Of a DNA stretch of 24,451 nucleotides, positions 14,365 to 23,100 are shown piece after piece. The notes under the pieces are model-generated. The model was given only the letters and a program-made list of their open reading frames with translations, had not been told where the DNA came from and ran no database searches. The first letter of the stretch is position 1; the number at the start of each line of letters is the position of its first letter. The position numbers and the translations under genes are program-made. Source of the stretch: a virus; the IMG/VR virus record IMGVR_UViG_3300044516_000573, positions 1-24,451 of that record. The stretch is one strand, 5' to 3'.

Positions 14365-14621
14365 CGTGGCTCGTCGAGCCCATCATCCAGCGCGACGACC
14401 TCGCGTGCCTGGTGTGCCCGACCTGCGAGGCCGGGGCACCGTGGGCGCGGGTCATCATCGACGCGTACCAATGGATGAAGCTCGGCGGGCGCATCGAGGA
14501 CGTGGCACCGGAGCCGACGTGCGCGGTCGTGGACGGGGTGCTGGTCCTGATGCGCGAGGTACAGGCGGCAGAGGCGTGGGAGACCGACGCAGTGCGGCAG
14601 GACGCGGCGGCGAGGCGGTGA
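14235..14621 (+). CDS. Tail assembly chaperone, -1 frame extension (gpT-like)
   Basis: The -1 frame is open from the slip site to TGA 14619-14621. Reading through would give a fusion of 142 residues from the upstream frame plus 128 from this one, 270 in total. From the slip site to 14411 I find no ATG, GTG or TTG in this frame and no ribosome binding site, so an independent start is unlikely. The extension contains EWDRDERDGLTWLVEPI, then ACLVCPTC and a helical end. The Cys pairs (CDGC, CLVC, then PTC) could bind zinc, which is not usual for this domain and may be accidental in the overlapping part. Confidence 0.65.
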   Translation, partial: SARAVLALAAWRGSCQRQGRSHHACDGCDGTGGEWDRDERDGLTWLVEPIIQRDDLACLVCPTCEAGAPWARVIIDAYQWMKLGGRIEDVAPEPTCAVVDGVLVLMREVQAAEAWETDAVRQDAAARR

Positions 14622-14625
14622 CCTG

Positions 14626-16323
14626 ATGGCGCTCGCATTCCCCGTCACGGTCACCGGCGCGGAGGTCGCCGAGCGTGCTCTCGGGCGTGTCGGCGATGCC
14701 GCTGTGCAGGCCGAGCGGCGCACGCAGTCGGCAGGCAAAGGGGTCGCATCGTTCGCCGCGCAGACCGAGCGGCTCGACAAGGTCGTGGACGCCGTCGAGA
14801 AGCCGATGCGCGCGCTCAACGGCGCGCTCGACATCGCATCCGTGGCGCTCGGCGTCGGGCTCGCCGGTCCGCTCGGGGTGGTCATCGGGCAGTTCGGGGA
14901 CTTCGCGTCGGCCATCGGGACGGCCATCTCCCAATCCGACCTGATGACGACGTCCTACGACCGCCTCGGGGTCAAGATTCGGGCGGTCGGCGACGCTGCG
15001 CGCGTCTCGCGGCCGCTCATCGATGAGCTTTCGAAGGCGTCCGCGGCGGCTGCCGGGGGCAACCTCACGGCGGCGAACCGGGTCGCAGCGGTGCGCGCGG
15101 GTGTGGCGGTCGGCGGCATCGAGGGCGAGATTGAGACGCTGCGGCGCGACCTCGAGCGGCTCGTGGCGCAGGAGGCGGCGGCGCAGTCGGAGATCGAGGC
15201 GGCGCGGTCGCGCGCGGTCACGTCGCAGGGCGCGCTCCGGGCTCGGCTCGGCGGCGAGGGCACCGGCAGCGTGAGAGATGCGGCGCTCGCGGCGCAGTTC
15301 GCGCGGCGCGACATCAGCAACGCCGAGGGGCAACTCCTCGAGGTGCGCAAGCTCATCGAGGCCACGACCAGTACGCTCGAGCGGCGAGAGGTCGCGCTGA
15401 CCCGCGCACGCGAGCAGGGCCGGCGCGAGGTCGGGCTGACGGCAGAGGTCACGCTCGACACCATCAACCTGGGCACGCGCGCTGCGGCTGCATCGACGGC
15501 GCGCGCTGCTGCGACCCGCGAGGAAACGACGTCCGTCGAGGGGCTCCGCAAGGCGCTCACGGCCATCGACCCGCTCATCAAGCGCGCGGCCGAGGGGTCA
15601 CGCGTCGCCGGCCTCGTGGCGGGCGTGGAGTCGGGCCGCGTGCCGGTGACAGACGGGCTCTTCCCGTCGAGCCGCTCGACTGCTGACGTGCTCTCGCAGG
15701 GCGCGGATGCGTTCGGCCCCGACGATCCCGCAGCGGGCATCGTGCCGCAGGCGACAGCAGCCGAGCAGGCGCTGCAAGGCACGCTCACGGCAGCGACCGA
15801 CCTCTCGACGCTCGGCGTGGGCGCGCTCCAGCAATTCTCCGCGCAGGCCGGGCAGGCGCTGTCGAGCCTCATCATCGACGGCGACGCGACGGGCAAGAGC
15901 CTGCGAAAAGTCGCGGGCGAGGTCGCCGCGTCGCTCTCGGCGACCGCGCTCGGCTATTCGGTATTCCTCGGCGCGCTCGCAGTTGCGTCGGCGCTGACGG
16001 GCGGCGCACTGCTCGGGTTCAGTGCCGCGCAACTCGGCACGGCCGCTGCGGTCATGGGTGGCACCGGCGTTGCCCTCGGGCTCACGGCGCGCGCTCTCGG
16101 CGCGGGCTCCTCGCGGGGCTCTGCGCGCCCGTCCTCGGGCGGGGCGTCGGGTGGTGGCGGTGACCGCGTGGGCTCGCTCTCCTCGGGTCGCCCCGGAGGC
16201 GCGCAGCCGGTCATGGTCACCGTGGTCCTCGGCGTCGAGCAGGTCACGTCGGTCCTCGTCGATGGTGCACGGCGCGAGGCTCGCGCGGGTGGTCTCTCTG
16301 GCGGTCGATTGGCGGTGGCCTGA
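14626..16323 (+). CDS. Tape measure protein
   Basis: A protein of 565 residues from ATG 14626, five bases after the chaperone stop. It is Ala-rich and largely helical, with coiled-coil stretches at about 160-200 and 225-265 (ERREVALTRAREQGRREV). Hydrophobic regions lie at about 60-95 and 444-492 (YSVFLGALAVASALTGG onwards), followed by a Gly/Ser-rich linker and a short beta-rich end. Hydrophobic segments and position after the chaperone pair are typical. At about 0.15 nm per residue it predicts a tail near 85 nm. No peptidase or lysozyme motif is visible. Confidence 0.8.
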   Translation: MALAFPVTVTGAEVAERALGRVGDAAVQAERRTQSAGKGVASFAAQTERLDKVVDAVEKPMRALNGALDIASVALGVGLAGPLGVVIGQFGDFASAIGTAISQSDLMTTSYDRLGVKIRAVGDAARVSRPLIDELSKASAAAAGGNLTAANRVAAVRAGVAVGGIEGEIETLRRDLERLVAQEAAAQSEIEAARSRAVTSQGALRARLGGEGTGSVRDAALAAQFARRDISNAEGQLLEVRKLIEATTSTLERREVALTRAREQGRREVGLTAEVTLDTINLGTRAAAASTARAAATREETTSVEGLRKALTAIDPLIKRAAEGSRVAGLVAGVESGRVPVTDGLFPSSRSTADVLSQGADAFGPDDPAAGIVPQATAAEQALQGTLTAATDLSTLGVGALQQFSAQAGQALSSLIIDGDATGKSLRKVAGEVAASLSATALGYSVFLGALAVASALTGGALLGFSAAQLGTAAAVMGGTGVALGLTARALGAGSSRGSARPSSGGASGGGGDRVGSLSSGRPGGAQPVMVTVVLGVEQVTSVLVDGARREARAGGLSGGRLAVA

Positions 16324-16508
16324 TGGCGTCAACCTCGCAGTGTCTGACGGGTGCGGCCACCGGGCCGGAGTGGCGATGGGCTGCGTGGTCGGTCCGCTCG
16401 GGCGCGGGCGCGCGAGCGATGCCAGCAGGCCATTGGACGCGCCCGACCGTTGACGGGCTCACGGCCATCCTTGTCCCTGCGCCGGCGCGCAGCATCGCGG
16501 GGGCGTGA
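16323..16508 (+). CDS. Small unknown tail-region protein
   Basis: A protein of 61 residues from ATG 16323 (overlapping the previous TGA by one base), with a TGATG overlap into the next gene. It has three Trp in the central part and a C-terminal LTAILVPAPARS stretch. Nothing identifies it. One-base coupling on both sides argues that it is translated. Confidence 0.5.
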   Translation: MASTSQCLTGAATGPEWRWAAWSVRSGAGARAMPAGHWTRPTVDGLTAILVPAPARSIAGA

Positions 16509-17752
16509 TGGCCCGTTACCCCGCGCTCCTCGCAGGCTGCGACGTCGCCGCGCTCGCCGGGCTCATCCCGTTTACGAGGGGCGCGACGAACATCACGCTA
16601 CCCGCTGCGGCGTCGATGTACGACGGCGGGCGGTATCCCGACGTCGTCGCGTGGCTCACCGGCTACGGGTCGCAGGCCGGGCGGCATCTCGCAGGCGACA
16701 TCATCACCGCGTGGGCAGCGGCGGGCGGCGGTACTCTCGCGTGGGAGGCTGACATCACGACTGATGACCGCGTCCGAATCAGGGTGCCGAATGCGAGCCT
16801 CGGGGCATGGTCGCTTGTCGCCACCGCGGGCAACGCCTACGGCATGCCCACGGGCACCACGGCGGCATCTCTCGTCTCGGGATACCGGCAGGTGGTCGGC
16901 ACGCTCCCGTGGACGCGCGGCAACTACGACGCGGGGGCCTCGCCGCACTCGCTGACCATCACGGACGGCGTCGACACCATCGGCGTGTCGACCATCACGG
17001 CGCGCGTGCACTCGGTGCCCACGATGCTCCGGGCCTCGACAACGACCGATGAGGGCGTCTCACCGCTGACCTCGCTCGAGGACGCGGACAACGACGCGGT
17101 GGACAATGCAGACCGGCGCGTCCGGTGGGGCCTCGACGAGACGGGGCGCGTCTGGACCTCGTACCCGTCGCCGACCATCGACCCCATCGGGTGGCTCTCG
17201 ACGACGGCAGGGCTCGCGTTCCGGCGGCTCATGGGCTTCACCGGCAGCGAGTCGCCGGTGGTCACGGGCGGGCGCGCGCTGCTCACGGCGACATACGTCT
17301 GCCCGCTGGTCCTCCCGCTCTCGCGCGGCATGACCCGCTACTCGCAGACCCTGCGCACGTCGGCTGGGCTCGTCGAGCTCTCCAGCGGCCGCGCTCGGGG
17401 TCGACACATCGGGCACTGCCGGCAGCACGGCGTCGGGTACACCCTGCGCGGGCCGACGCACACCACCTCCGACGAGGGGCAAGCGCTCGCCGCGTGCTGG
17501 CCGCTCCTCGGGCGCGGGCAGCGCGTCGCCATCTCGCACGACCTCGGCGACCCTCGCCGCTCTCGACTCCTCGCCGACCTCTACGACGGCACGGCAGTCG
17601 CGGCGCACTCGACGGCCTACACGACCGAGCATCTCCGCGGGCGCGTGCCTGGTCGCGTCGCAGGGGGCAGCGCGGCGGATGTGGCGTTTGGCCTCGATGG
17701 CGCGCGGGTCCGCTCCGACGAGGTGACGCTGCTCGTCGATGAGGACGCGTAG
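16508..17752 (+). CDS. Tail-tip structural protein of unknown family
   Basis: A protein of 414 residues; ATG 16508 is preferred over the adjacent GTG 16505 because of the TGATG overlap. It is beta-rich with many Thr, Gly and Asp and few charged helices. An NPALG-like N-terminus is absent; a segment with TRYSQTLRTSAGLVELSSGR lies near residues 275-295 and DDPRR-type turns follow. It lies in the distal-tail slot directly after the tape measure. I assign it to the virion from position and composition only. Confidence 0.55.
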   Translation: MARYPALLAGCDVAALAGLIPFTRGATNITLPAAASMYDGGRYPDVVAWLTGYGSQAGRHLAGDIITAWAAAGGGTLAWEADITTDDRVRIRVPNASLGAWSLVATAGNAYGMPTGTTAASLVSGYRQVVGTLPWTRGNYDAGASPHSLTITDGVDTIGVSTITARVHSVPTMLRASTTTDEGVSPLTSLEDADNDAVDNADRRVRWGLDETGRVWTSYPSPTIDPIGWLSTTAGLAFRRLMGFTGSESPVVTGGRALLTATYVCPLVLPLSRGMTRYSQTLRTSAGLVELSSGRARGRHIGHCRQHGVGYTLRGPTHTTSDEGQALAACWPLLGRGQRVAISHDLGDPRRSRLLADLYDGTAVAAHSTAYTTEHLRGRVPGRVAGGSAADVAFGLDGARVRSDEVTLLVDEDA

Positions 17753-17779
17753 ACACGGGCGCGGCGGTGTGCTCATCAT
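17750..17779 (+). promoter_or_regulatory. Candidate promoter of the DUF4338 cargo gene
   Basis: TAGACA at 17750-17755 (five of six -35 positions), an 18-base spacer, and CATCAT at 17774-17779 (four of six -10 positions). Transcription would start near 17786, at the first bases of the GAGG-loop hairpin. The -35 overlaps the stop codon of the preceding gene. Confidence 0.4.
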
Positions 17780-17784
17780 GCGCG

Positions 17785-17811
17785 GCGCTCGAGGGAGCGC
17801 AGGAGGACAGC
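17785..17811 (+). promoter_or_regulatory. GAGG-loop hairpin plus ribosome binding site (copy 2)
   Basis: Stem GCGCTC (17785-17790), loop GAGG (17791-17794), stem GAGCGC (17795-17800): perfect 6 bp pairing. AGGAGG follows at 17801-17806, five bases before ATG 17812. The stem sequence differs from the other copies while loop, closing pair and downstream layout agree. Confidence 0.6.
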
Positions 17812-18396
17812 ATGAGCGACGCGGCATTCCTGCCGGTGTCAACATGGGACGCAGATCTCGTGCAGGCATACGCGGACCACTACACAGGCAGCAGGGGCGC
17901 GCCGCCCGGGAAGAAACTCGCGTGGCGCATCTTCACGGGCGGGCGCTCTCGCGGGTGGATTGTTCTCGGCGAGCCGCCGTTCAAACTTGCGGCGAGGCGC
18001 TCGCTCGGTCTCATAGACGCGCGTCCGTTGGCCGAGACCGTGTGCTGCGCGCTGTACCGCGTCGAGACGCGACTGCCGGGCGAGCCATCAGCCGGTGACA
18101 TCCTGCGCACGTGGCACGGCGTGGCAGCGGCAGAGTGGGCGGCGCGGTACGGGTGGACGCCGTTGCACTGGGAAACAATGGTGGACCCGGCAGCGGTCGC
18201 GTCTGCGGTGCCTGGGGCGTGCTTTCGCCGGGCCGGATACCGCGTCCTCGGCAACACGACAGGGCGGGGCGCCTCGAGGCCGGCAGGCAGCACGCGGGGT
18301 GCGCGAATCTGGACCAGTGGCAAGAGCCTGAAGCTTGTGATGTACCGGGGCCCGCTCGCGCGGGTCGAGGCCGCTGACGCCCTGCGCGGCGTGTGA
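17812..18396 (+). CDS. DUF4338 (DruA-like) protein, possible Mom/GNAT relative
   Basis: A protein of 194 residues; ATG 17812 is chosen for its AGGAGG. Compared with my recollection of the DUF4338 family, the full order of landmarks is present: DHYTGSR near residue 22, LAWRIF, GWIVLGEPPFKLAARRSLG (48-66), a YRVETRLPG strand, WAARYGWTPLHWETMVDP (109-126), then PGACFRRAGYRVLGNTTGRG (134-153) and a final KSLKLVMYRGPL. DUF4338 is found in DruA of the Druantia defence system and beside some transposases. The Y-x2-A/G-x-Y-x-V-L-G pattern also recalls the Mu DNA-modification protein Mom (GNAT fold). A virion role is unlikely; DNA modification or anti-host defence is inference. It interrupts tail genes and has its own promoter, hairpin and RBS. 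Confidence 0.7.
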   Translation: MSDAAFLPVSTWDADLVQAYADHYTGSRGAPPGKKLAWRIFTGGRSRGWIVLGEPPFKLAARRSLGLIDARPLAETVCCALYRVETRLPGEPSAGDILRTWHGVAAAEWAARYGWTPLHWETMVDPAAVASAVPGACFRRAGYRVLGNTTGRGASRPAGSTRGARIWTSGKSLKLVMYRGPLARVEAADALRGV

Positions 18397-18411
18397 TACT
18401 CTCGCCGCGTG
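18374..18411 (+). promoter_or_regulatory. Leaderless-type promoter box (copy 3)
   Basis: CTGACG (18374-18379, four of six -35 positions), a 17-base spacer, extended -10 TGATACTCT ending at 18402, six bases (CGCCGC), then GTG 18409. No Shine-Dalgarno is present. The TGA of the -10 element is also the stop codon of the DUF4338 gene. It would restart expression of tail genes beyond the cargo insert. Confidence 0.5.
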
Positions 18412-19470
18412 GCGCGCACCATCCCCGGCTCGTACACGGCGGTCGACCCGCAGGCGCTGCTCACGGGCGAGGCGCTCAAGGCATCGACCGTCACGCCGCT
18501 CGGGAGCGCGGTCAACTACCTCATGTCGCAGGTCGCGCGGTGCACGGTCATCTCGCAGTCGTGGGCGCAGACAGGCGGCGCGTCGGTCTGCCGGCGCACG
18601 GCGGGCACGCTCGCCGAGTGCGGCAAGTGGGAGATTCCGCAGCTCGCCGGCGCGACTGCCGTCACCGTGACGCTCATCGCGCGCGTCGCAGCCGGTCCGG
18701 TGACCACGCACGCGGTCGAGATACGCAGCGCCACGGGCGCAGCCACGCTCACCATCGACGCCGCGGACGGGCTTTCCACGTCCCTCGCGGTCTACTCTGG
18801 CAGCCTCGCGGTCGGGTTCGCAGGCGGGTACGAGAACATCACGATGCACCTGCTCGGCGACGGCGCAACGCCCGTCGAGGTGGTCGCGCTCCTCGTGCGG
18901 TACCCGGTGCTCTCGAGCCTCGCGGCGGGGCGCCTCTCGGACGGGCGCATCGCGGTCGATGACGACGACATCGAGCCCGACAACCCGCTCTCGGCGCGCC
19001 TCGGGCACGACCTGCGCGGGTGCATGGCGGGGCTCGCAGCGCTCCCCCGGGTCCACGCCAACGTGAGCGACCTGCGCAACGTCGACACGGCCAGCCAAAA
19101 CGAACTCGCCCCGTATCGGCACAGCTTCCCCGGGCCTCGCCTGCCCGACGTCGATGACCGCGCGCTCGACCTCACGGTGCGCATCCGCACCACGTCGGCG
19201 GCAGATGGGCGCATCGTCCTGCGGCACTCGGGCGACGGTGAGCGCGGGCCCGTGACCGAGGTGCAGGTCGGCGCCGGCGCTGCGCGCTCGATGAGCACGG
19301 CGACCATCCGCCAGCGCCCGGGGCAGGGCATCGCGCCGGCCTCGCTCGGCATCGATTGGCAGGCGGTCGGCATCGTGCCGCAGCACGACCCGGCGTTCGT
19401 CGACCGGCTTCAGACCGACACGAGCACGGTGGACCAGGTGCACGGCGTCCTCGTGTGGGGGTGGACGTGA
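18409..19470 (+). CDS. Tail-tip structural protein of unknown family
   Basis: A protein of 353 residues starting at GTG 18409, six bases after a -10 box. The first 165 residues are beta-rich with AVTVTLIARVAAGP, HAVEIRSATGAATLTI and a YENITMHLLGDGATPVEVVALLVRYPV ending. The second part has an acidic DDDDIEPDNP loop, and the last third repeats a beta pattern (LDLTVRIRTTSAADGRIVLR). It probably contributes to the tail tip or a carbohydrate-binding decoration, but no recognisable domain supports a specific role. Confidence 0.55.
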   Translation: MARTIPGSYTAVDPQALLTGEALKASTVTPLGSAVNYLMSQVARCTVISQSWAQTGGASVCRRTAGTLAECGKWEIPQLAGATAVTVTLIARVAAGPVTTHAVEIRSATGAATLTIDAADGLSTSLAVYSGSLAVGFAGGYENITMHLLGDGATPVEVVALLVRYPVLSSLAAGRLSDGRIAVDDDDIEPDNPLSARLGHDLRGCMAGLAALPRVHANVSDLRNVDTASQNELAPYRHSFPGPRLPDVDDRALDLTVRIRTTSAADGRIVLRHSGDGERGPVTEVQVGAGAARSMSTATIRQRPGQGIAPASLGIDWQAVGIVPQHDPAFVDRLQTDTSTVDQVHGVLVWGWT

Positions 19471-20120
19471 CGGTCCCTTACACCGCGCGTCTCATCCTCC
19501 CCGCTGCGGCCGAGATGCGCACCGCGCGCACCGTCACGGGCGCCACGCTCGCCGGCCTCGCCGGCGGGGCCAACACGCTCGCCGGGGTCTACGCGCGGCA
19601 CTGGCAGGTTGTGCACGGTACGCAGGTCGTAGAGACCACAGCGGCGCGGCGCCACGGGTACGTGCACTCGGCCGATGGCGTCAACCAGGCCCTCGACGCG
19701 CTCATCACCATCGGCCCTCTCGACGCGGCGCTTCAAATCGCTGTGCTCACGGCAGCGCAGGAGGCGGGCGGCTCGTCGTCGCCGGTCGTGACGGTGCGGC
19801 TCGACTCCATCACCTCGACCGTCATCGACATTGGCGTGACCTGGTCGCGCGCGCTCGGCACCCTCGCGTGCCGCGAGCTGCCCGAGATACGCATCGCGGC
19901 CGCGTCCGGGCAGCGGCGCATCGTGCCCACGTGGCAGGTCTCGGGCGACGTGCGCCGGCCTGACCTCGCGACGGCGGGCAGCGCGTCGGGGCCTCGCGCG
20001 CTCGAGGCGAACACGACCGCAGGTGACGTGCGCGGGACCGTCGCCGTGCTGCGCGTGACCTCGACCTCGTGCCGCATCCTCGCGGTCGCCGTGCTCCCGG
20101 TATGGGGGGTGGCGCTGTGA
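19467..20120 (+). CDS. Tail-tip structural protein of unknown family
   Basis: A protein of 217 residues from GTG 19467, overlapping the preceding TGA. It has an early LAGGANTLAGVYARHW segment, a strand pair VVTVRLDSITSTVIDIGVTWSR near the middle and a beta-rich C-terminus ending in RILAVAVLPVWG. Composition resembles the two preceding tail proteins. It is coupled by GTGA to the hub gene, so the two products are probably made in related amounts. No function is recognised. Confidence 0.55.
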   Translation: MTVPYTARLILPAAAEMRTARTVTGATLAGLAGGANTLAGVYARHWQVVHGTQVVETTAARRHGYVHSADGVNQALDALITIGPLDAALQIAVLTAAQEAGGSSSPVVTVRLDSITSTVIDIGVTWSRALGTLACRELPEIRIAAASGQRRIVPTWQVSGDVRRPDLATAGSASGPRALEANTTAGDVRGTVAVLRVTSTSCRILAVAVLPVWGVAL

Positions 20121-23100
20121 CCGTCGCCGCGCTCGACGTTCTGCGGGGTCGCCAGTGGGCGGTCGTGGTCACGGTCGCCGGGCTCACCGACCGCTACTAT
20201 TCCGGCCCGCATCCCGACTCGCAGAACATCCCGGGCACTGGCGGCGCGATGACCTACCGCGACGTCGAGGCCGTGCTGTCGCTCGGTCCCGAGTCGTGCA
20301 GCGTCGACGAGGTGGACGCCACGGTCGAGCAGTCGCCGGTGTCGGTGCGGCTTCTCGCTCGAGGGGCCGCGCTCTCGCCGCTCCACGCCACGACCACGGC
20401 GCGCACTGTGGACCCGCTCTCTACCCTGCGGCGCATCGGGCCCCGCGGCGCGACGTCGCGCACCACGCTCGGCGCCACGCTCATCAGCGAGACCGGGCCG
20501 AGCGTCATCACGTGCACGTCGGACATCTCGGCGTGGACCGGCCTTATCCACTGCGGCCTCGAGGCGCTGCACGTCACGGGTGCGGGCACCGGCTCTGCGC
20601 TCGACCTCGACGTGGCGCGCGGCGTGGCTTACACGCGCATCGCTCGGCACGTGTGGCAGCCGTCGCGCGGGTATCAGCCCGCGGTAACTCGCGAGGTCAC
20701 GGCGTGGCGCGGGCGTGTGTGCATCGTGCAGGCGGCGCCGGTCGCACACGGGGTCCGCGTCGGGTCATACGCCGAGGTCTGGCGCGGCGTGCTCGACCGC
20801 GAACCGTCCCTCGCCGCTGACGGGCTGACGCTCGAACTGCGCATCGCCCCGCTGTCGGCACTCCTGCGGCAGCGACTCTCCTCGGGCGCGACGAGCACGA
20901 CCCTCGTGCGGGGCTGGCACTACATCGTTCCGGGGCAGGGTTCGCGGGTCACGCATGACCAGATTTTCGAGCGCTCCGAGGCGTATCAGAGCCAGTACAA
21001 GGTCAACGCCGGGACCGACGCCGAGGTCGACATCCGGTGCTACCGCGCGCACGAACGGCTCACCGACATCACGCTCGACCCGGACCATCCGCGCGGCGGG
21101 CAGATCGAGGTGGACACGGGCGGGGCGTCGGCTACGCACGCAGTCACGGCGCGCGCTGTGGGCGGCATCGGCGGTCGGCTGACGACGGACCCGTCACCGG
21201 CAGCGCCTGCGGGCGGCGCGCCGTTCGGCCTCGTCGTCTCGCCCTACGTCGAGGAGCCGTGCACGCTTGAGCTCGTCGACCCGACCGGCACGGGCGAGCT
21301 CGTGCGCTGGCCCGAGCGGGCGCTTCAAATCATCGCCGGAACCTACGCGGCGGGCGTGACCTGGAACGATGCGCGGCACGACTGCGACCGATGGCGCATC
21401 GCCACGACGCAGGGGCGCCTCGGCCGGTGGGCGCGGGTCGAGCTGTCGCAGGATGGGTCGGGGTGGCTCTGGCGCGCCGGGCTCATCGTCGGCGGAGCTG
21501 CGCGTTCGCCTCTCTCGCTGCGGTGGCAACCAGGTGAGCAGGTCTGCGTCGGCGTCGATTTCCGGGCGCCTGATGACCCTGCCAAGCTCATCGACATCGA
21601 GGCGCAGTCCTTCGCGATTCGCCGCGAGCGCGTCTCGGCTGACGCTGACCTCCGCGCTCTGGCCCGCATCCCGTGTCGAGGCCCCGCGCTCTCATGGTTC
21701 CAAGGGTCGGAAACTCGGCTTCTCGTCGCCGATGACGTGTACTCCGGCGCAGGGCAGCAGCAGACGCTGCGGCTCTCCGGGGGCGACGAGAACAACGGCG
21801 CGGGTGGGTCCATCGACGTCGGGGTGACGGCATCGAGCGCCGTCAACGACCCCGACACGGGCGACCTCGTCGGCTACCTGCTGACCGTCGCGCACGTCGA
21901 CAACCCGAACCGCTACATCCTCGACCGCGGCACGCCCATCAGCGTGACGCCGCAGGCCCGGTCACAGGGCGTCGACCCGGGCGTCCTTCTGCTGCGGCTG
22001 CTCCAGTCGGGCGGCGGCGGGCAGGTCCACGGGGCATACGACGTCCTGCCCTACGGTGCAGGCCTCGACGATGACGACATGCTGGAGGACTCATTCTCCG
22101 CGCTGCCGATGCCCGAGCCCCTGCGCGGCGTCTCGGCTGACGTGTCGGGCTCCTCGACCCTCTCCGACGTCATGGGCGGGGTGCTGACGCTCATCGGCGC
22201 GGCAGTCGTGCAGCGTTGGGCGGACGGGCGGCAGCGCCTCGTGTGCACGCCCATCGGGCCGGCGCCATCGGCTGACGCGGTGATGACCATCACCGACGCG
22301 GACATCCTCGCAGACGGACAGTGCGTCTCGACGGTCGACGGGCGGGTCGTGCGCTCGTATCGCATCGAGAGTGACCATGATGCGGCCGGCGAGCCGGGGC
22401 GCGTCACGACCTACGTGGACAGCGACGCGGTGGACGCGACCGGGGGCGACGCGGGCGAGCAGATGACGCTCGACCTGCGCCACATCCGCCTCGACGGCGG
22501 GGGCGCGGATGCGGCGGTACTGCTGCTCCCGGTCATCCAGCACCTCCGGCGACGGGCCGGCGTGCCTCGCGTGCGGTACCAGGTCGCGGTCAGTGCGGAC
22601 CATCCCGGCGCGCTCGAGGTCGGGGTCGGCGACACGGTCACGCTGACGTGCAGCTCGGCAGTCGGTATCGACGGGACGCTCGGGCTCACCTCGGAACCGT
22701 GCCGCGTGCTCGGCGTCGAGCGGGATTGGCTCGGGAATCGCGTCGGGCTGACGCTCGGCGCATCGGGCCTGCGACCCTCGGGGTGGGCGCCGTCGCTGCG
22801 GGTCGCGTCGGTGAGCTCGCCGACCGTCGTGGTGGTCGCCGCGAATCAGTATACGAGCGCCGTGTGTCCGCGTACTGGCGAGGCGCAGACCGACATCGGG
22901 CGCACGTCCCTCGCCTACTTCGCGGTCGGCGACCGGGTGCGGTGCATCCCTGCGGGCGCGTGGGCGAGCGGCGGCGAGGTGAGCATCACCGTCATCGCGG
23001 GCAATACCGTGACGTTCGGCGGGGCGCACGGCCTCGCAGCGGGCGACGACATCGACCACGCAGACTATGACGACGCGAGCACGGCGGCGCGGGTGTATGC

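Noticed and set aside
14475-14621. Independent gene starting at ATG 14475 in the -1 frame
   Set aside because: No ribosome binding site, and it would discard most of the open frame. The frameshift model explains the whole frame.
17767-17811. GTG 17767 as start of the DUF4338 protein
   Set aside because: It lies upstream of the hairpin and within the predicted -10 region; ATG 17812 has AGGAGG five bases upstream.
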